DNA from: DAOTVS01 sp034436375
Lineage (GTDB): Bacteria > Chloroflexota > Anaerolineae > SpSt-313
Length of the DNA stretch: 13,296 nucleotides
Direction: 5' to 3'
NCBI GenBank assembly: GCA_034436375.1
Contig: DAOTVS010000367.1
Span: 1 to 13,296 of the forward strand
Both the position numbers and the translations under genes were made by a program. Shown here piece by piece: positions 6,694 through 13,013 of the stretch (positions within the stretch are counted from its first letter, which is position 1; the number at the start of each line of letters is the position of its first letter). The notes below the pieces were generated by a model, which saw only the letters and a program-made list of their open reading frames with translations, was not told where the DNA came from and searched no databases.

Positions 6694-6714
6694 GGGCGGC
6701 CGTCTGGGCCGCCC
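6694..6714 (-). other. Strong hairpin at the start of the ychF leader
   Basis: Eight-bp arms GGGCGGCC and GGCCGCCC around a 5-nt loop. On the minus strand it would form within the first bases of the ychF transcript and is followed by only three T. It could protect the 5' end or act as an attenuator; I cannot tell which. Confidence 0.45.
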
Positions 6715-6719
6715 TGTCT

Positions 6720-6757
6720 ATTATACCTATTGTAGCACGTTGGCGCCTATGCGGCAA
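6720..6757 (-). promoter_or_regulatory. Promoter region of ychF
   Basis: Minus strand: TTGCCG at 6757-6752, 17-bp spacer, TACAAT at 6734-6729. A second, perfect TATAAT lies at 6725-6720 without a good -35. Either -10 gives a leader of roughly 90-100 nt. Confidence 0.6.
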
Positions 6758-6798
6758 ATGAGCGCGCAGGCGGTGCACGGCCCGGGATTGTCGATGAT

Positions 6799-6905
6799 CG
6801 GCTGTTCTGCTCCGCCCTACTCCGGTACGAGCCTTTATTGAGGGGGAATTGGGGTCTGGAGGGTGCTGCGGCCGCAGCACCCTCCAGACCCCAATTCCCC
6901 TCCTT
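6799..6905 (-). repeat. Dispersed palindromic repeat, copy 2, after the Thr/Pro-rich gene (possible terminator)
   Basis: Positions 6843-6900 form a perfect 58-bp palindrome (29-bp arms, centre GCGGCCGC). It begins 5 bp after the stop codon of the minus-strand membrane-protein gene. The flank 6799-6842 is homologous to 1237-1280. The arms share GGGGTCTGGA and its complement with copy 1. Where the copies differ (for instance GGAGGG against GGATGG), the opposite arm differs to match. No T-tract follows on the minus strand. Confidence 0.75.
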
Positions 6906-7295
6906 TCAGTACTCTGGCGTAAAGGTCGGCCATGGGGTATAGGTCGGCCAGGGCGTGGGCGTGCTCGTCCGGGTCGGCCAGGGGGTGCTGGTCGCCGTCG
7001 GTGTCGGCGTGCGGGTGGGGGTGCGGGTGACCGTTGGTGTTGCTGTGCGACGCCTGGGTTGCTGGTCAGCAATATCGGTGGGCCAGGGGTCAGTCGGGGC
7101 CTCACCGAGGGTCGAGGCGAGGGTAGCCTGGGGCGTTGGTCCGTGGGAAGCCCGGCCCAGGAACCATTGATACACCCCAAAGGTGAGAGCGGCAATCAGC
7201 GCCAGCGCGAGAGCGGCGATGAGCAGCAGGGGTAGGGGGCGCCGCCGGGGCTGCACGGGCTTCAACGGCACGTAGGACAGTGGTTTGAATTTCAC
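6906..7295 (-). CDS. Small single-pass membrane protein with Thr/Pro-rich tail, function unknown
   Basis: A 129-residue protein with no family I recognise. A short basic, proline-containing N-terminus (PRRR at 16-19) leads into one hydrophobic segment at about 21-46. About 80 residues then follow, dominated by Thr, Pro, Arg and Trp, including TPTRTPTPTATSTP and repeated PWPT units (PWPTYTPWPTFTPEY at the end). The positive-inside rule puts the tail outside the cell. Such TP-rich tails occur in many Chloroflexota surface proteins, as extended, possibly O-glycosylated spacers, but here nothing follows the spacer. Start GTG at 7295 with GAGG 7 nt upstream; there is no internal ATG. The low-complexity DNA makes length variation by slippage likely. 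The gene diverges from the beta-helix gene. Confidence 0.75.
   Translation of the reverse strand: MKFKPLSYVPLKPVQPRRRPLPLLLIAALALALIAALTFGVYQWFLGRASHGPTPQATLASTLGEAPTDPWPTDIADQQPRRRTATPTVTRTPTRTPTPTATSTPWPTRTSTPTPWPTYTPWPTFTPEY
6921..7045 (-). repeat. Low-complexity repeats coding the Thr/Pro/Trp tail
   Basis: Imperfect repeats such as GGTCGGCCA(T/G)GG and GGTGTCGGCGTGCGGGTGG on the plus strand encode repeated PWPT and TPTPT units of the membrane protein. They lie within the reading frame, so this is a coding repeat. Confidence 0.65.
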
Positions 7296-7369
7296 GATAT
7301 TCCCTCACTGCAATCCGGTGAAAAAACAACTCGGCGCCGTGGCGCGCTGACTGGGCCGAGGCAAGAACC

Positions 7370-7399
7370 AATATACAGCCATTACGGCAAGGGCGTCAA
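7370..7399 (-). promoter_or_regulatory. Promoter of the Thr/Pro-rich membrane-protein gene
   Basis: Minus strand: TTGACG at 7399-7394, 18-bp spacer, TATATT at 7375-7370, each one mismatch from consensus. The leader to the GTG at 7295 is about 65-70 nt. Confidence 0.65.
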
Positions 7400-7437
7400 A
7401 AGCGAGATATATTCCAGACCCTGCACGACCTCCCCAT

Positions 7438-7466
7438 TTGGACGCCCTCCCAGGGGGTGCTATCAT
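7438..7466 (+). promoter_or_regulatory. Candidate promoter of the beta-helix gene
   Basis: TTGGAC at 7438-7443, 17-bp spacer, TATCAT at 7461-7466 (five of six). Transcription would start near 7473, about 20 nt before the ATG, leaving just room for the AGGGGGG ribosome binding site. Confidence 0.5.
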
Positions 7467-7492
7467 GCACATATCACAGACAGGGGGGCGCT

Positions 7493-8722
7493 ATGGCACA
7501 GGGGTTGGAGATCACGGTCGGCCGCCGGGAGGCGGATATCGTCGGTACGGATAACCGGGCGCTGCAGGCGGCGGTGGATTACGTGGCGCGGCTCGGCGGA
7601 GGTGTGGTGCAGGTGGGGCCGGGGACCTACCTGATGCGCGATTCCCTGCACCTGCGCTCAGGGGTGACGGTGCGCGGCTGCGGGGCCGAGACGATCCTGC
7701 GTAAGGCCGACAGCGCCGAGAGCCCGCTCATCCTCGACGGCGACTATGGCGAGGAGCAGATCACGGTCGCCGATCCGGCCGGCTTTGCGCCGGGTGTGGG
7801 TGTGGCGGTGAAGGATGACCACTCGGACGGCTTTCATACGACGGTGTGCACGATCATCGCCGCCGAGGGCAACACCTTTCAGCTCAGCGGGCCGCTCGTC
7901 TTTGATTGTATGGTGGCCGACCATGCCGTGGCGCAGACGATCTACCCCGTGATCAGCGGCTATTACGTCACGGGCGTGCGCCTGGAGGGCCTGACCATCG
8001 ACGGCAACCGCGCGCACAACCCCGCGCTCAACGGTTGCCGAGGTGGGGGCATTTTCCTTTATGAGTCCGACGGCGCGGTGATTACGGATTGCCGGGTCTA
8101 TGGCTATTCCGGCGACGGCATCAGCTTTCAAAAATGCGCCGATGTGCGGGTGGAGCGCTGCGAATGCGCCGGCAACAGCGGGCTGGGGCTGCACCCCGGC
8201 AGCGGCAGCCAGCGACCGGTCGTGCTGGATTGCTACAGCCACGATAACGGTGAGATCGGCCTCTTTGTCTGCTGGCGGGTGCGCGGCGGGCGCTTTGAGC
8301 GCAACACCCTGGCGCGCAACGGCCGCGTGGGCATTTCCATCGGCCACAAGGATACCGACAACCTCTTTGTTGAGAATGTCGTGGTCGAGAACGGCTGGTG
8401 TGGGGTGCATTTCCGTGACGAGTCGGAGCCGATGGCCGGGCATCGCAACCGCTTTGTGCGCTGCCGCATCCAGGATAATGGCACGACGAGCGAGCCGGGC
8501 GTCGGGGTGCGCATCGATGGCGCCACCCACGACCTGGCCTTTGAGGCGTGCGCCATCGGCGATACGCGCCCTGTGGGCGCCAAGACCCAGGCGGTTGGCC
8601 TCTTCGTGGGGGCGCAGGCGGGGCCGGTTTCCCTGCACCGGGTGGACCTGGCCGGGAATGCGCGCTGTGAGGTCGAGGGCAACGCGGGCGCTGTGCTCAA
8701 GACGGGCCGAAGCAGTGCTTGA
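7493..8722 (+). CDS. Right-handed parallel beta-helix protein (pectate-lyase-like fold)
   Basis: A 409-residue protein. Residues 18-60 carry the entry typical of pectate-lyase/glycosidase beta-helix proteins (DNRALQAAVDYVARLGGGVV, then GPGTYLMRDSLHLRSGVTVRG). From about 165 onward there are repeated coils of the NosD/PbH1 kind: GVRLEGLTIDGNRA, GAVITDCRVYGYSGDGISF, VRVERCECAGNSGLGLHP, NLFVENVVVENGWCGVHF. The fold usually binds or cleaves polysaccharide, or acts as an epimerase or spike, but I see no catalytic residue set I can name. The N-terminus MAQGLEITVGRRE shows no signal peptide or membrane segment, so the product appears cytoplasmic or non-classically exported, which is unusual for this fold. 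ATG at 7493 was preferred to a start at 7457 because of AGGGGGG just upstream and the promoter position. It is a single-gene unit. Confidence 0.85.
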   Translation: MAQGLEITVGRREADIVGTDNRALQAAVDYVARLGGGVVQVGPGTYLMRDSLHLRSGVTVRGCGAETILRKADSAESPLILDGDYGEEQITVADPAGFAPGVGVAVKDDHSDGFHTTVCTIIAAEGNTFQLSGPLVFDCMVADHAVAQTIYPVISGYYVTGVRLEGLTIDGNRAHNPALNGCRGGGIFLYESDGAVITDCRVYGYSGDGISFQKCADVRVERCECAGNSGLGLHPGSGSQRPVVLDCYSHDNGEIGLFVCWRVRGGRFERNTLARNGRVGISIGHKDTDNLFVENVVVENGWCGVHFRDESEPMAGHRNRFVRCRIQDNGTTSEPGVGVRIDGATHDLAFEACAIGDTRPVGAKTQAVGLFVGAQAGPVSLHRVDLAGNARCEVEGNAGAVLKTGRSSA

Positions 8723-8747
8723 GGAAGCTCTATTCCTGTGGTATAAT
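8719..8747 (+). promoter_or_regulatory. Promoter of the replication operon
   Basis: TTGAGG at 8719-8724, 17-bp spacer, perfect TATAAT at 8742-8747. The -35 overlaps the TGA (8720-8722) of the beta-helix gene. The start would be near 8754. Confidence 0.75.
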
Positions 8748-8753
8748 CCAAGT

Positions 8754-9033
8754 GTGCAACTGGCGCTGGCCTGATGCTTGGTTCCTGGGCATGTCGCCGG
8801 GGCGAGTTTGCCCCATGTTTCCTTCTTTCTCACACCTGGGTACCTGGAGCCTATCCGGCAATCCCGGCAAGAGTTAGTCACCGCGGCGCCAAGCCTGCGC
8901 GGAACAGCGCGCAGGGGGCCAGGCCGGGGTGGCCGGGCAGGTATTTTGGGCCGAACTGTTGTGTCGCCTCCAGCGCTAGACCGGCTCGTTGCCTATTCTA
9001 CCCAAGTCGTGTTGCGGGAAAGAGGAGGAAACT
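8754..9033 (+). other. Long, probably structured 5' leader of the replication operon
   Basis: About 280 nt separate the promoter from the BFN-domain start codon, with no convincing gene. Open frames here (one starting at 8774) have no protein character and no good ribosome binding site. Visible hairpins are GGGGC/GCCCC at 8799-8814 and CCTGCGC/GCGCAGG at 8894-8915, with further GGCC-rich pairings after it. It matches no riboswitch class I know. Confidence 0.5.
9023..9028 (+). promoter_or_regulatory. Ribosome binding site fixing the BFN-domain start
   Basis: A perfect AGGAGG, 5 nt before the ATG at 9034. It selects that start over an in-frame upstream ATG at 8989. Confidence 0.8.
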
Positions 9034-9543
9034 ATGATACCGGTAACTATTCAGAGCATTCAGGTCAGCCTGATGTCGCACCACCGCGTGATCATACTCA
9101 AGGATGCTGCGGGGCGCGACGAGCGCCTGTTGCCGATCTGGATCGGCCCCTTTGAGGCCGACGCCATCGCCAACCATCTACAGGGCACGACGCCTCCGCG
9201 CCCGCTGACTCACGATCTGCTGCGTTCAGTCATCGGCGCCCTGGGGGCAACCGTGTCTCATGTGGTGATCAACGATCTCTCAGACAGCACGTTCTTCGCC
9301 AAGATCATCGTGCGGCTCAAGGGGGAGGAGATCGAGATCGACGCGCGCCCTTCCGATGCGATTGCCCTGGCCGTGCGCATGCAGGCGCCGATCTATGTGG
9401 CGGAGCACGTGATGGATCAAGCGTCGATCGTCCCCAGCCCTGATATCAGCACCGGCACACCGCCGCGCGATGAGGGCAAAGGGCTTGATGCGTTTCGCGA
9501 TTTCGTGGAAGGCCTGAATCTCGACGATCTCGAGGAGCACTAG
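9034..9543 (+). CDS. Bifunctional nuclease (BFN, DUF151) domain protein
   Basis: A 169-residue protein in the BFN/DUF151 family. Conserved stretches are LLPIWIGPFEADAIANHLQG, RPLTHDLLRSVIGALGA, FFAKIIVRLKGEEIEIDARP and SDAIALAVRMQAPIYVAE. Plant members were reported to have DNase and RNase activity; bacterial members occur widely in Chloroflexota, Actinobacteria and Thermotogae with poorly known roles. The C-terminus after about 135 is an acidic tail (LDDLEEH). It is first gene of an operon and its stop codon is 3 bp before the dnaB start. This position hints at a role in DNA processing during replication, but that is inference from context. Confidence 0.93.
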   Translation: MIPVTIQSIQVSLMSHHRVIILKDAAGRDERLLPIWIGPFEADAIANHLQGTTPPRPLTHDLLRSVIGALGATVSHVVINDLSDSTFFAKIIVRLKGEEIEIDARPSDAIALAVRMQAPIYVAEHVMDQASIVPSPDISTGTPPRDEGKGLDAFRDFVEGLNLDDLEEH

Positions 9544-9546
9544 ACC

Positions 9547-10887
9547 GTGTCGATCGAGCGCCTGCCGCCACAAAATGTGGAGGCAGAGCAATCTGTTTTG
9601 GGCAGCCTGCTTATCGATCGCGATGCGATCATCCGCATCGCGCCTTTTCTGCGCCCGGAGGATTTCTACCGCGAAAGCCACGCGCAGATCTACCAGGCTA
9701 TCCTGGACCTGTTTGAGCAGCGCCAGCCCGCCGACTTTATTACGCTCTGCGATCTGCTGGAGCGCCGCGGCCATTTGGAGGCTGTCGGCGGCCCCGCCTA
9801 TATCACTTCGTTGCTCAACGCCGTGCCGACCTCGATCCACGTGGAGCACTATGCTCATATTGTGGAGCTGGCTGCTCTGCGCCGGCGGCTGATCGACGCC
9901 GCCGGCAAGATTGCCCGCCTGGCCTATGAGGAAGATCGCGAGATCGACGATGTGATTGATCGCTCGGAAGCCTGCCTCTTTGAGGTGACCGAGCGGCGGC
10001 AGGCAGGGGACCTGGTGCCCCTGCGACGCATCCTCGACAGTTATTATGACCGCGTGGAGTATTTGCAGCAGCACCGTGATGAGCTCGTCGGCCTGCCCAC
10101 TGGTTTTGTCGATCTCGACAGAATGCTGGGGGGGTTGCAGCGGTCGGACCTGGTGATCATCGCAGCCCGCCCGGGGGTAGGCAAGACCTCTTTTGCCCTG
10201 AATATTGCCCAGCACGCGGCCCTCAAGAGTCGGGCGGTGATCGCCTTTTTCACCCTGGAAATGTCGGGCGAGCAGCTGGTGCAGCGCCTGATTTCGGGTG
10301 AGACAGGCATCGACTCGCGCCGCCTGATGACGGCCGACATCCAGGATATTGAATGGGAGCGCTTTGCCAAGGCGACGGGGGACCTTTCGGAGACCTTGAT
10401 CTTTGTCGACGATACGGCCTCACCCACGCCGTTGGAGATCCGCAGCAAGTGCCGCCGGCTGGCTGCCGAGTACGATCTGGACCTGGTCATTATCGACTAT
10501 CTGCAGCTTATGAGCGGCGGCACCCGGATCGAGAACCGGCAACAGGAGATCTCGTACATCTCGCGCTCGCTCAAGGGGCTGGCGCGTGAGCTGCATGTGC
10601 CTGTAGTGGCGCTCTCACAGCTCTCCCGCGCCGTCGAGTCGCGCCAGGACAAGCGCCCCATCCTCTCGGACCTGCGCGAGTCGGGCTCCATCGAGCAGGA
10701 TGCCGATATTGTCATGTTCATCCACCGCGAAGAGGTCTATGATGAGCTGACCGATCGGCGCAATATCGCCGATATCATCGTCGCCAAGCACCGGAATGGC
10801 CCCACCGGCCAGATCTCTCTTCGCTTCGCCAAGGAGCAGACCAAGTTCACCGACCTGGATACCTACCATGATGAGGGTGGGTATTGA
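9547..10887 (+). CDS. dnaB: Replicative DNA helicase DnaB
   Basis: A 446-residue protein of full family length and with no intein. The N-terminal DnaB domain begins PPQNVEAEQSVLGSLLIDRD and ends about residue 110. After the linker, the RecA-like C-terminal domain has the DnaB signature LPTGFVDLDRMLGGLQRSDL, the Walker A loop ARPGVGKTS at residues 207-215 (Lys213), FTLEMSGEQLVQRL, Walker B IIDYLQLMSG, ALSQLSRAVESRQDKRP and SDLRESGSIEQDADIVMFIHR. It forms the hexameric ring that unwinds DNA at the replication fork with ATP. The start is GTG at 9547, 3 bp after the BFN stop; GAGGAG in the end of the upstream gene serves as ribosome binding site. Its TGA overlaps the ATG of the DnaD-like gene. 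Confidence 0.98.
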   Translation: MSIERLPPQNVEAEQSVLGSLLIDRDAIIRIAPFLRPEDFYRESHAQIYQAILDLFEQRQPADFITLCDLLERRGHLEAVGGPAYITSLLNAVPTSIHVEHYAHIVELAALRRRLIDAAGKIARLAYEEDREIDDVIDRSEACLFEVTERRQAGDLVPLRRILDSYYDRVEYLQQHRDELVGLPTGFVDLDRMLGGLQRSDLVIIAARPGVGKTSFALNIAQHAALKSRAVIAFFTLEMSGEQLVQRLISGETGIDSRRLMTADIQDIEWERFAKATGDLSETLIFVDDTASPTPLEIRSKCRRLAAEYDLDLVIIDYLQLMSGGTRIENRQQEISYISRSLKGLARELHVPVVALSQLSRAVESRQDKRPILSDLRESGSIEQDADIVMFIHREEVYDELTDRRNIADIIVAKHRNGPTGQISLRFAKEQTKFTDLDTYHDEGGY

Positions 10888-11588
10888 TGGCAGAGCGGTT
10901 TTTTGCCGGCTTTCCCGATGGGCGCCTGCGCTTTACGCAGGTGCCCGATGTCTTTTTCAGTGAGCTGCTCCCGGCCATTGATGACCTGGGGGAGCTCAAG
11001 GTAACGCTGCATGCCCTGTGGCGCCTGCAACGCGTGGAGCGTGAGCCCCGCTACCTGACCCTGGCCGAGTTGGAGACCGACCCGGCGCTCTTGGGCGGGC
11101 TCGCCCCCGAGCGCGAGGAGGCGATCGAGGCGCTGCACGACGCGGTGGCGCGGGCGGTGAGGCGTGGCTCGTTCCTGCGCTTGCAGGACCGGCAGGGCGG
11201 CCAGGCCTGGCTCTTTCTCAACAGCCAGCAGGGTCGCGAGGCGTTCGAGCGGGCGATGCGCGGTGAGCTGAGCCTGGAGGGCGCCGCCGGCCAGAGTGTC
11301 GCCCAGCCCATGGTCGAGCGCCCCAACATCTACACCCTCTACGAACAGAGTATTGGGCTCCTGCAGCCCTTGATTGCCGATCAACTGCGCGATGCTGAGG
11401 CCACCTACCCCGCGGAGTGGATCGAAGAGGCGTTCCGCATTGCCGTCGAGCAGAACGCTCGCAGCTGGGCCTATGTGCGCAAAGTGCTCGACCGCTGGGC
11501 GCGCGAGGGCAAGGATGGCGGCGCACGCCTGGAAGGTGATCGCTCGCGCTATATTAAGGGGAAGTATGCGGACCGCATCCAGCACTAG
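10887..11588 (+). CDS. DnaD-like primosome/helicase-loading protein
   Basis: A 233-residue protein. The N-terminal half (to about 120) fits a winged-helix DnaD_N-like module, including FFSELLPAIDDLGELKVTLH. The C-terminal part is a DnaD/DnaB_2 (DDBH2) domain: NIYTLYEQSIGLLQPLIADQ, the YPAEWIEEAFRIAVEQNARS helix, and the diagnostic aromatic motif WAYVRKVLDRW. In Bacillus, DnaD-domain proteins remodel DNA and recruit the helicase with its loader. Here the gene lies between dnaB and the DnaC-like loader, which supports the same job. The ATG at 10887 shares one base with the dnaB stop (TGATG), implying translational coupling. The 3' end overlaps the next gene by 23 bp. Confidence 0.88.
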   Translation: MAERFFAGFPDGRLRFTQVPDVFFSELLPAIDDLGELKVTLHALWRLQRVEREPRYLTLAELETDPALLGGLAPEREEAIEALHDAVARAVRRGSFLRLQDRQGGQAWLFLNSQQGREAFERAMRGELSLEGAAGQSVAQPMVERPNIYTLYEQSIGLLQPLIADQLRDAEATYPAEWIEEAFRIAVEQNARSWAYVRKVLDRWAREGKDGGARLEGDRSRYIKGKYADRIQH

Positions 11589-12984
11589 ACGAAGGACCCC
11601 ACAACAACCCAAGATCTGCCCCAAGTGCCGGGGGACCGGCTTTTACCGCCGGGATGTGCCTGTGGGCCACCCTGATTTCGGCCGCGCCATTCCCTGCGAC
11701 TGCCAGGCGGCGGCGCGCGAGGAGGCGCGCCTGCAGGGGCTGCGCCGCATTTCTAACCTGGGGCACCTGACGCGCATGACCTTTGAGAGCTTTGTGCCCG
11801 ACGGCTATGGCCTGCCGCCCAACGTGCGCGACAATCTGCACCGCGCCTATGAGACGGCGCGCAACTATGCCGAGCAACCCAACGGCTGGCTCATCCTCAA
11901 GGGGCGCTATGGCTGCGGCAAGACCCACCTGGCCGTGGCCATCGCCAACTATCAGATTGCCCAGGGGCGCCCGGCCCTTTTCATGGTGGTGCCGGACCTG
12001 CTCGATTACCTGCGCGCCGCCTATCGCCCCGATGCCGAGGTGCCCTATGATGAGCAGTTCGATGCCGTCAAGAACGCGCCGCTCCTGATTCTCGATGACC
12101 TGGGGACACAATCCACCACCCCCTGGGCGCAGGAAAAGCTCTTCCAACTTCTGAACCACCGCTATAATGCGGAACTGCCCACCGTCATTACCACCAACCA
12201 CGAGCTGGAGGAGATCGAACCCCGGCTGCGCTCGCGCCTGGCCGATACCGAGCTCTGCCAGATGGTGACCATCCTGGCGCCCGATTTTCGCGGCGCCGGC
12301 GCCGAGCGCTCTGAGCTGTCGAGCCTGCACCTGCACAGCGATCAGACCTTTGAGAGCTTTGATCTACAAGCCTGGAGCCTGACCCCCGAGCAGCGCGAGA
12401 ACCTGAAACGCGCCTTTGAGACGGCGCAGAGTTTTGCCGCCGAGCCGGAGGGGTGGCTCGTGCTGCTGGGCGATTGCGGCTCGGGCAAGACGCACCTGGC
12501 GGCGGCTATTGCCAATGCGCGCTTGAGCGAGGGGCAGCCGGCGCTCTTTGTGGTGGTGCCCGACCTGCTGGACTATCTGCGCGCCGCTTTCAACCCCTCC
12601 AGCACCATGACGCTTGACCGGCGCTTTGAGGAGGTGCGCAACGCCCCCCTCCTGGTGCTGGACGACCTGGGGACGCAATCCAGCACAGCCTGGGCGCAGG
12701 AAAAGCTGTACCAGCTTCTGAATCACCGCTACAACGCGCGCCTGGCCACGGTGATCACCACCAACCTGCATCTGGAGGAGATCGAGCCGCGCCTGCGCTC
12801 GCGCATCCTCGATGCGCGCCGGGTGACCATCTTTGCCATTGTGGCACCCAGCTATCTGGACCGACTCTCGACCCGCGACGCTGGCAGCGCCACGGGCAAC
12901 GGGCGGAGCAACGGCAATGGCGCTCCCCCGCCGGGCTCCGGCCCAACCGGCCGCCCGCGCCGGACCTATAGCCGCACCAAGTAA
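11566..12984 (+). CDS. DnaC/DnaI-like helicase loader with two tandem AAA+ ATPase modules
   Basis: A 472-residue protein, about twice the usual DnaC/IstB length. Residues 18-46 hold a zinc-finger-like set (CPKC, then CDC). Two AAA+ modules follow. Module 1 has Walker A from Gly113 (GRYGCGKTH), Walker B LLILDD at 173-178, sensor VITTN and arginine-finger region RLRSR. Module 2 has Walker A from Gly302 (GDCGSGKTH), Walker B LLVLDD ending at 367, VITTN and RLRSR. The modules are spaced by 189 residues and about 83 of 119 core residues are identical by eye. Both look catalytically intact. The C-terminal tail from about 440 is Gly/Asn/Ser/Pro-rich and basic. It most likely loads DnaB onto DNA. The ATG at 11566 is preceded by AAGGGGA and overlaps the DnaD-like gene by 23 bp; 64 upstream codons in frame lie in that gene and are not protein-like. 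Confidence 0.9.
   Translation: MRTASSTRRRTPQQPKICPKCRGTGFYRRDVPVGHPDFGRAIPCDCQAAAREEARLQGLRRISNLGHLTRMTFESFVPDGYGLPPNVRDNLHRAYETARNYAEQPNGWLILKGRYGCGKTHLAVAIANYQIAQGRPALFMVVPDLLDYLRAAYRPDAEVPYDEQFDAVKNAPLLILDDLGTQSTTPWAQEKLFQLLNHRYNAELPTVITTNHELEEIEPRLRSRLADTELCQMVTILAPDFRGAGAERSELSSLHLHSDQTFESFDLQAWSLTPEQRENLKRAFETAQSFAAEPEGWLVLLGDCGSGKTHLAAAIANARLSEGQPALFVVVPDLLDYLRAAFNPSSTMTLDRRFEEVRNAPLLVLDDLGTQSSTAWAQEKLYQLLNHRYNARLATVITTNLHLEEIEPRLRSRILDARRVTIFAIVAPSYLDRLSTRDAGSATGNGRSNGNGAPPPGSGPTGRPRRTYSRTK
11890..12246 (+). repeat. Internal coding duplication, copy A (AAA+ module 1)
   Basis: The core of the first AAA+ module. It aligns without gaps to 12457-12813, with about 70% identical residues. 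The preceding TFESF linker is also repeated, so the duplicated unit is the whole ATPase region without the zinc finger. Confidence 0.85.
12457..12813 (+). repeat. Internal coding duplication, copy B (AAA+ module 2)
   Basis: The second copy of the duplicated AAA+ core, in direct orientation and in frame, 210 bp after the end of copy A. Conserved blocks include VVPDLLDYLRAA, WAQEKL and QLLNHRYNA. Confidence 0.85.
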
Positions 12985-13013
12985 CAGCAAATGCTGATAG
13001 CCAGGAGCTCTGC

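Noticed and set aside
5503..6735. A 410-codon plus-strand frame opposite ychF
   Set aside because: It is the antisense shadow of ychF, starts inside the palindrome and has no recognisable motif.
6921..7045. Short repeats that might suggest a CRISPR or intergenic repeat array
   Set aside because: The units are irregular, without unique spacers, and lie in frame within a Thr/Pro-rich coding sequence.
7658..8881. A 407-codon open frame on the minus strand across the beta-helix gene
   Set aside because: It is antisense to a gene with clear fold motifs and has a His/Ala/Arg-rich composition typical of a shadow frame in high-GC DNA.
9280..10215. A 311-codon minus-strand frame opposite the BFN gene and dnaB
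   Set aside because: Both plus-strand genes are unmistakable in this region; the antisense frame has no family features.
11374..11565. A 64-residue extension of the loader upstream of 11566
   Set aside because: It lies wholly within the DnaD-like gene in another frame and reads as Arg/Ala/Pro-rich shadow sequence; ATG 11566 with AAGGGGA fits the zinc-finger N-terminus.
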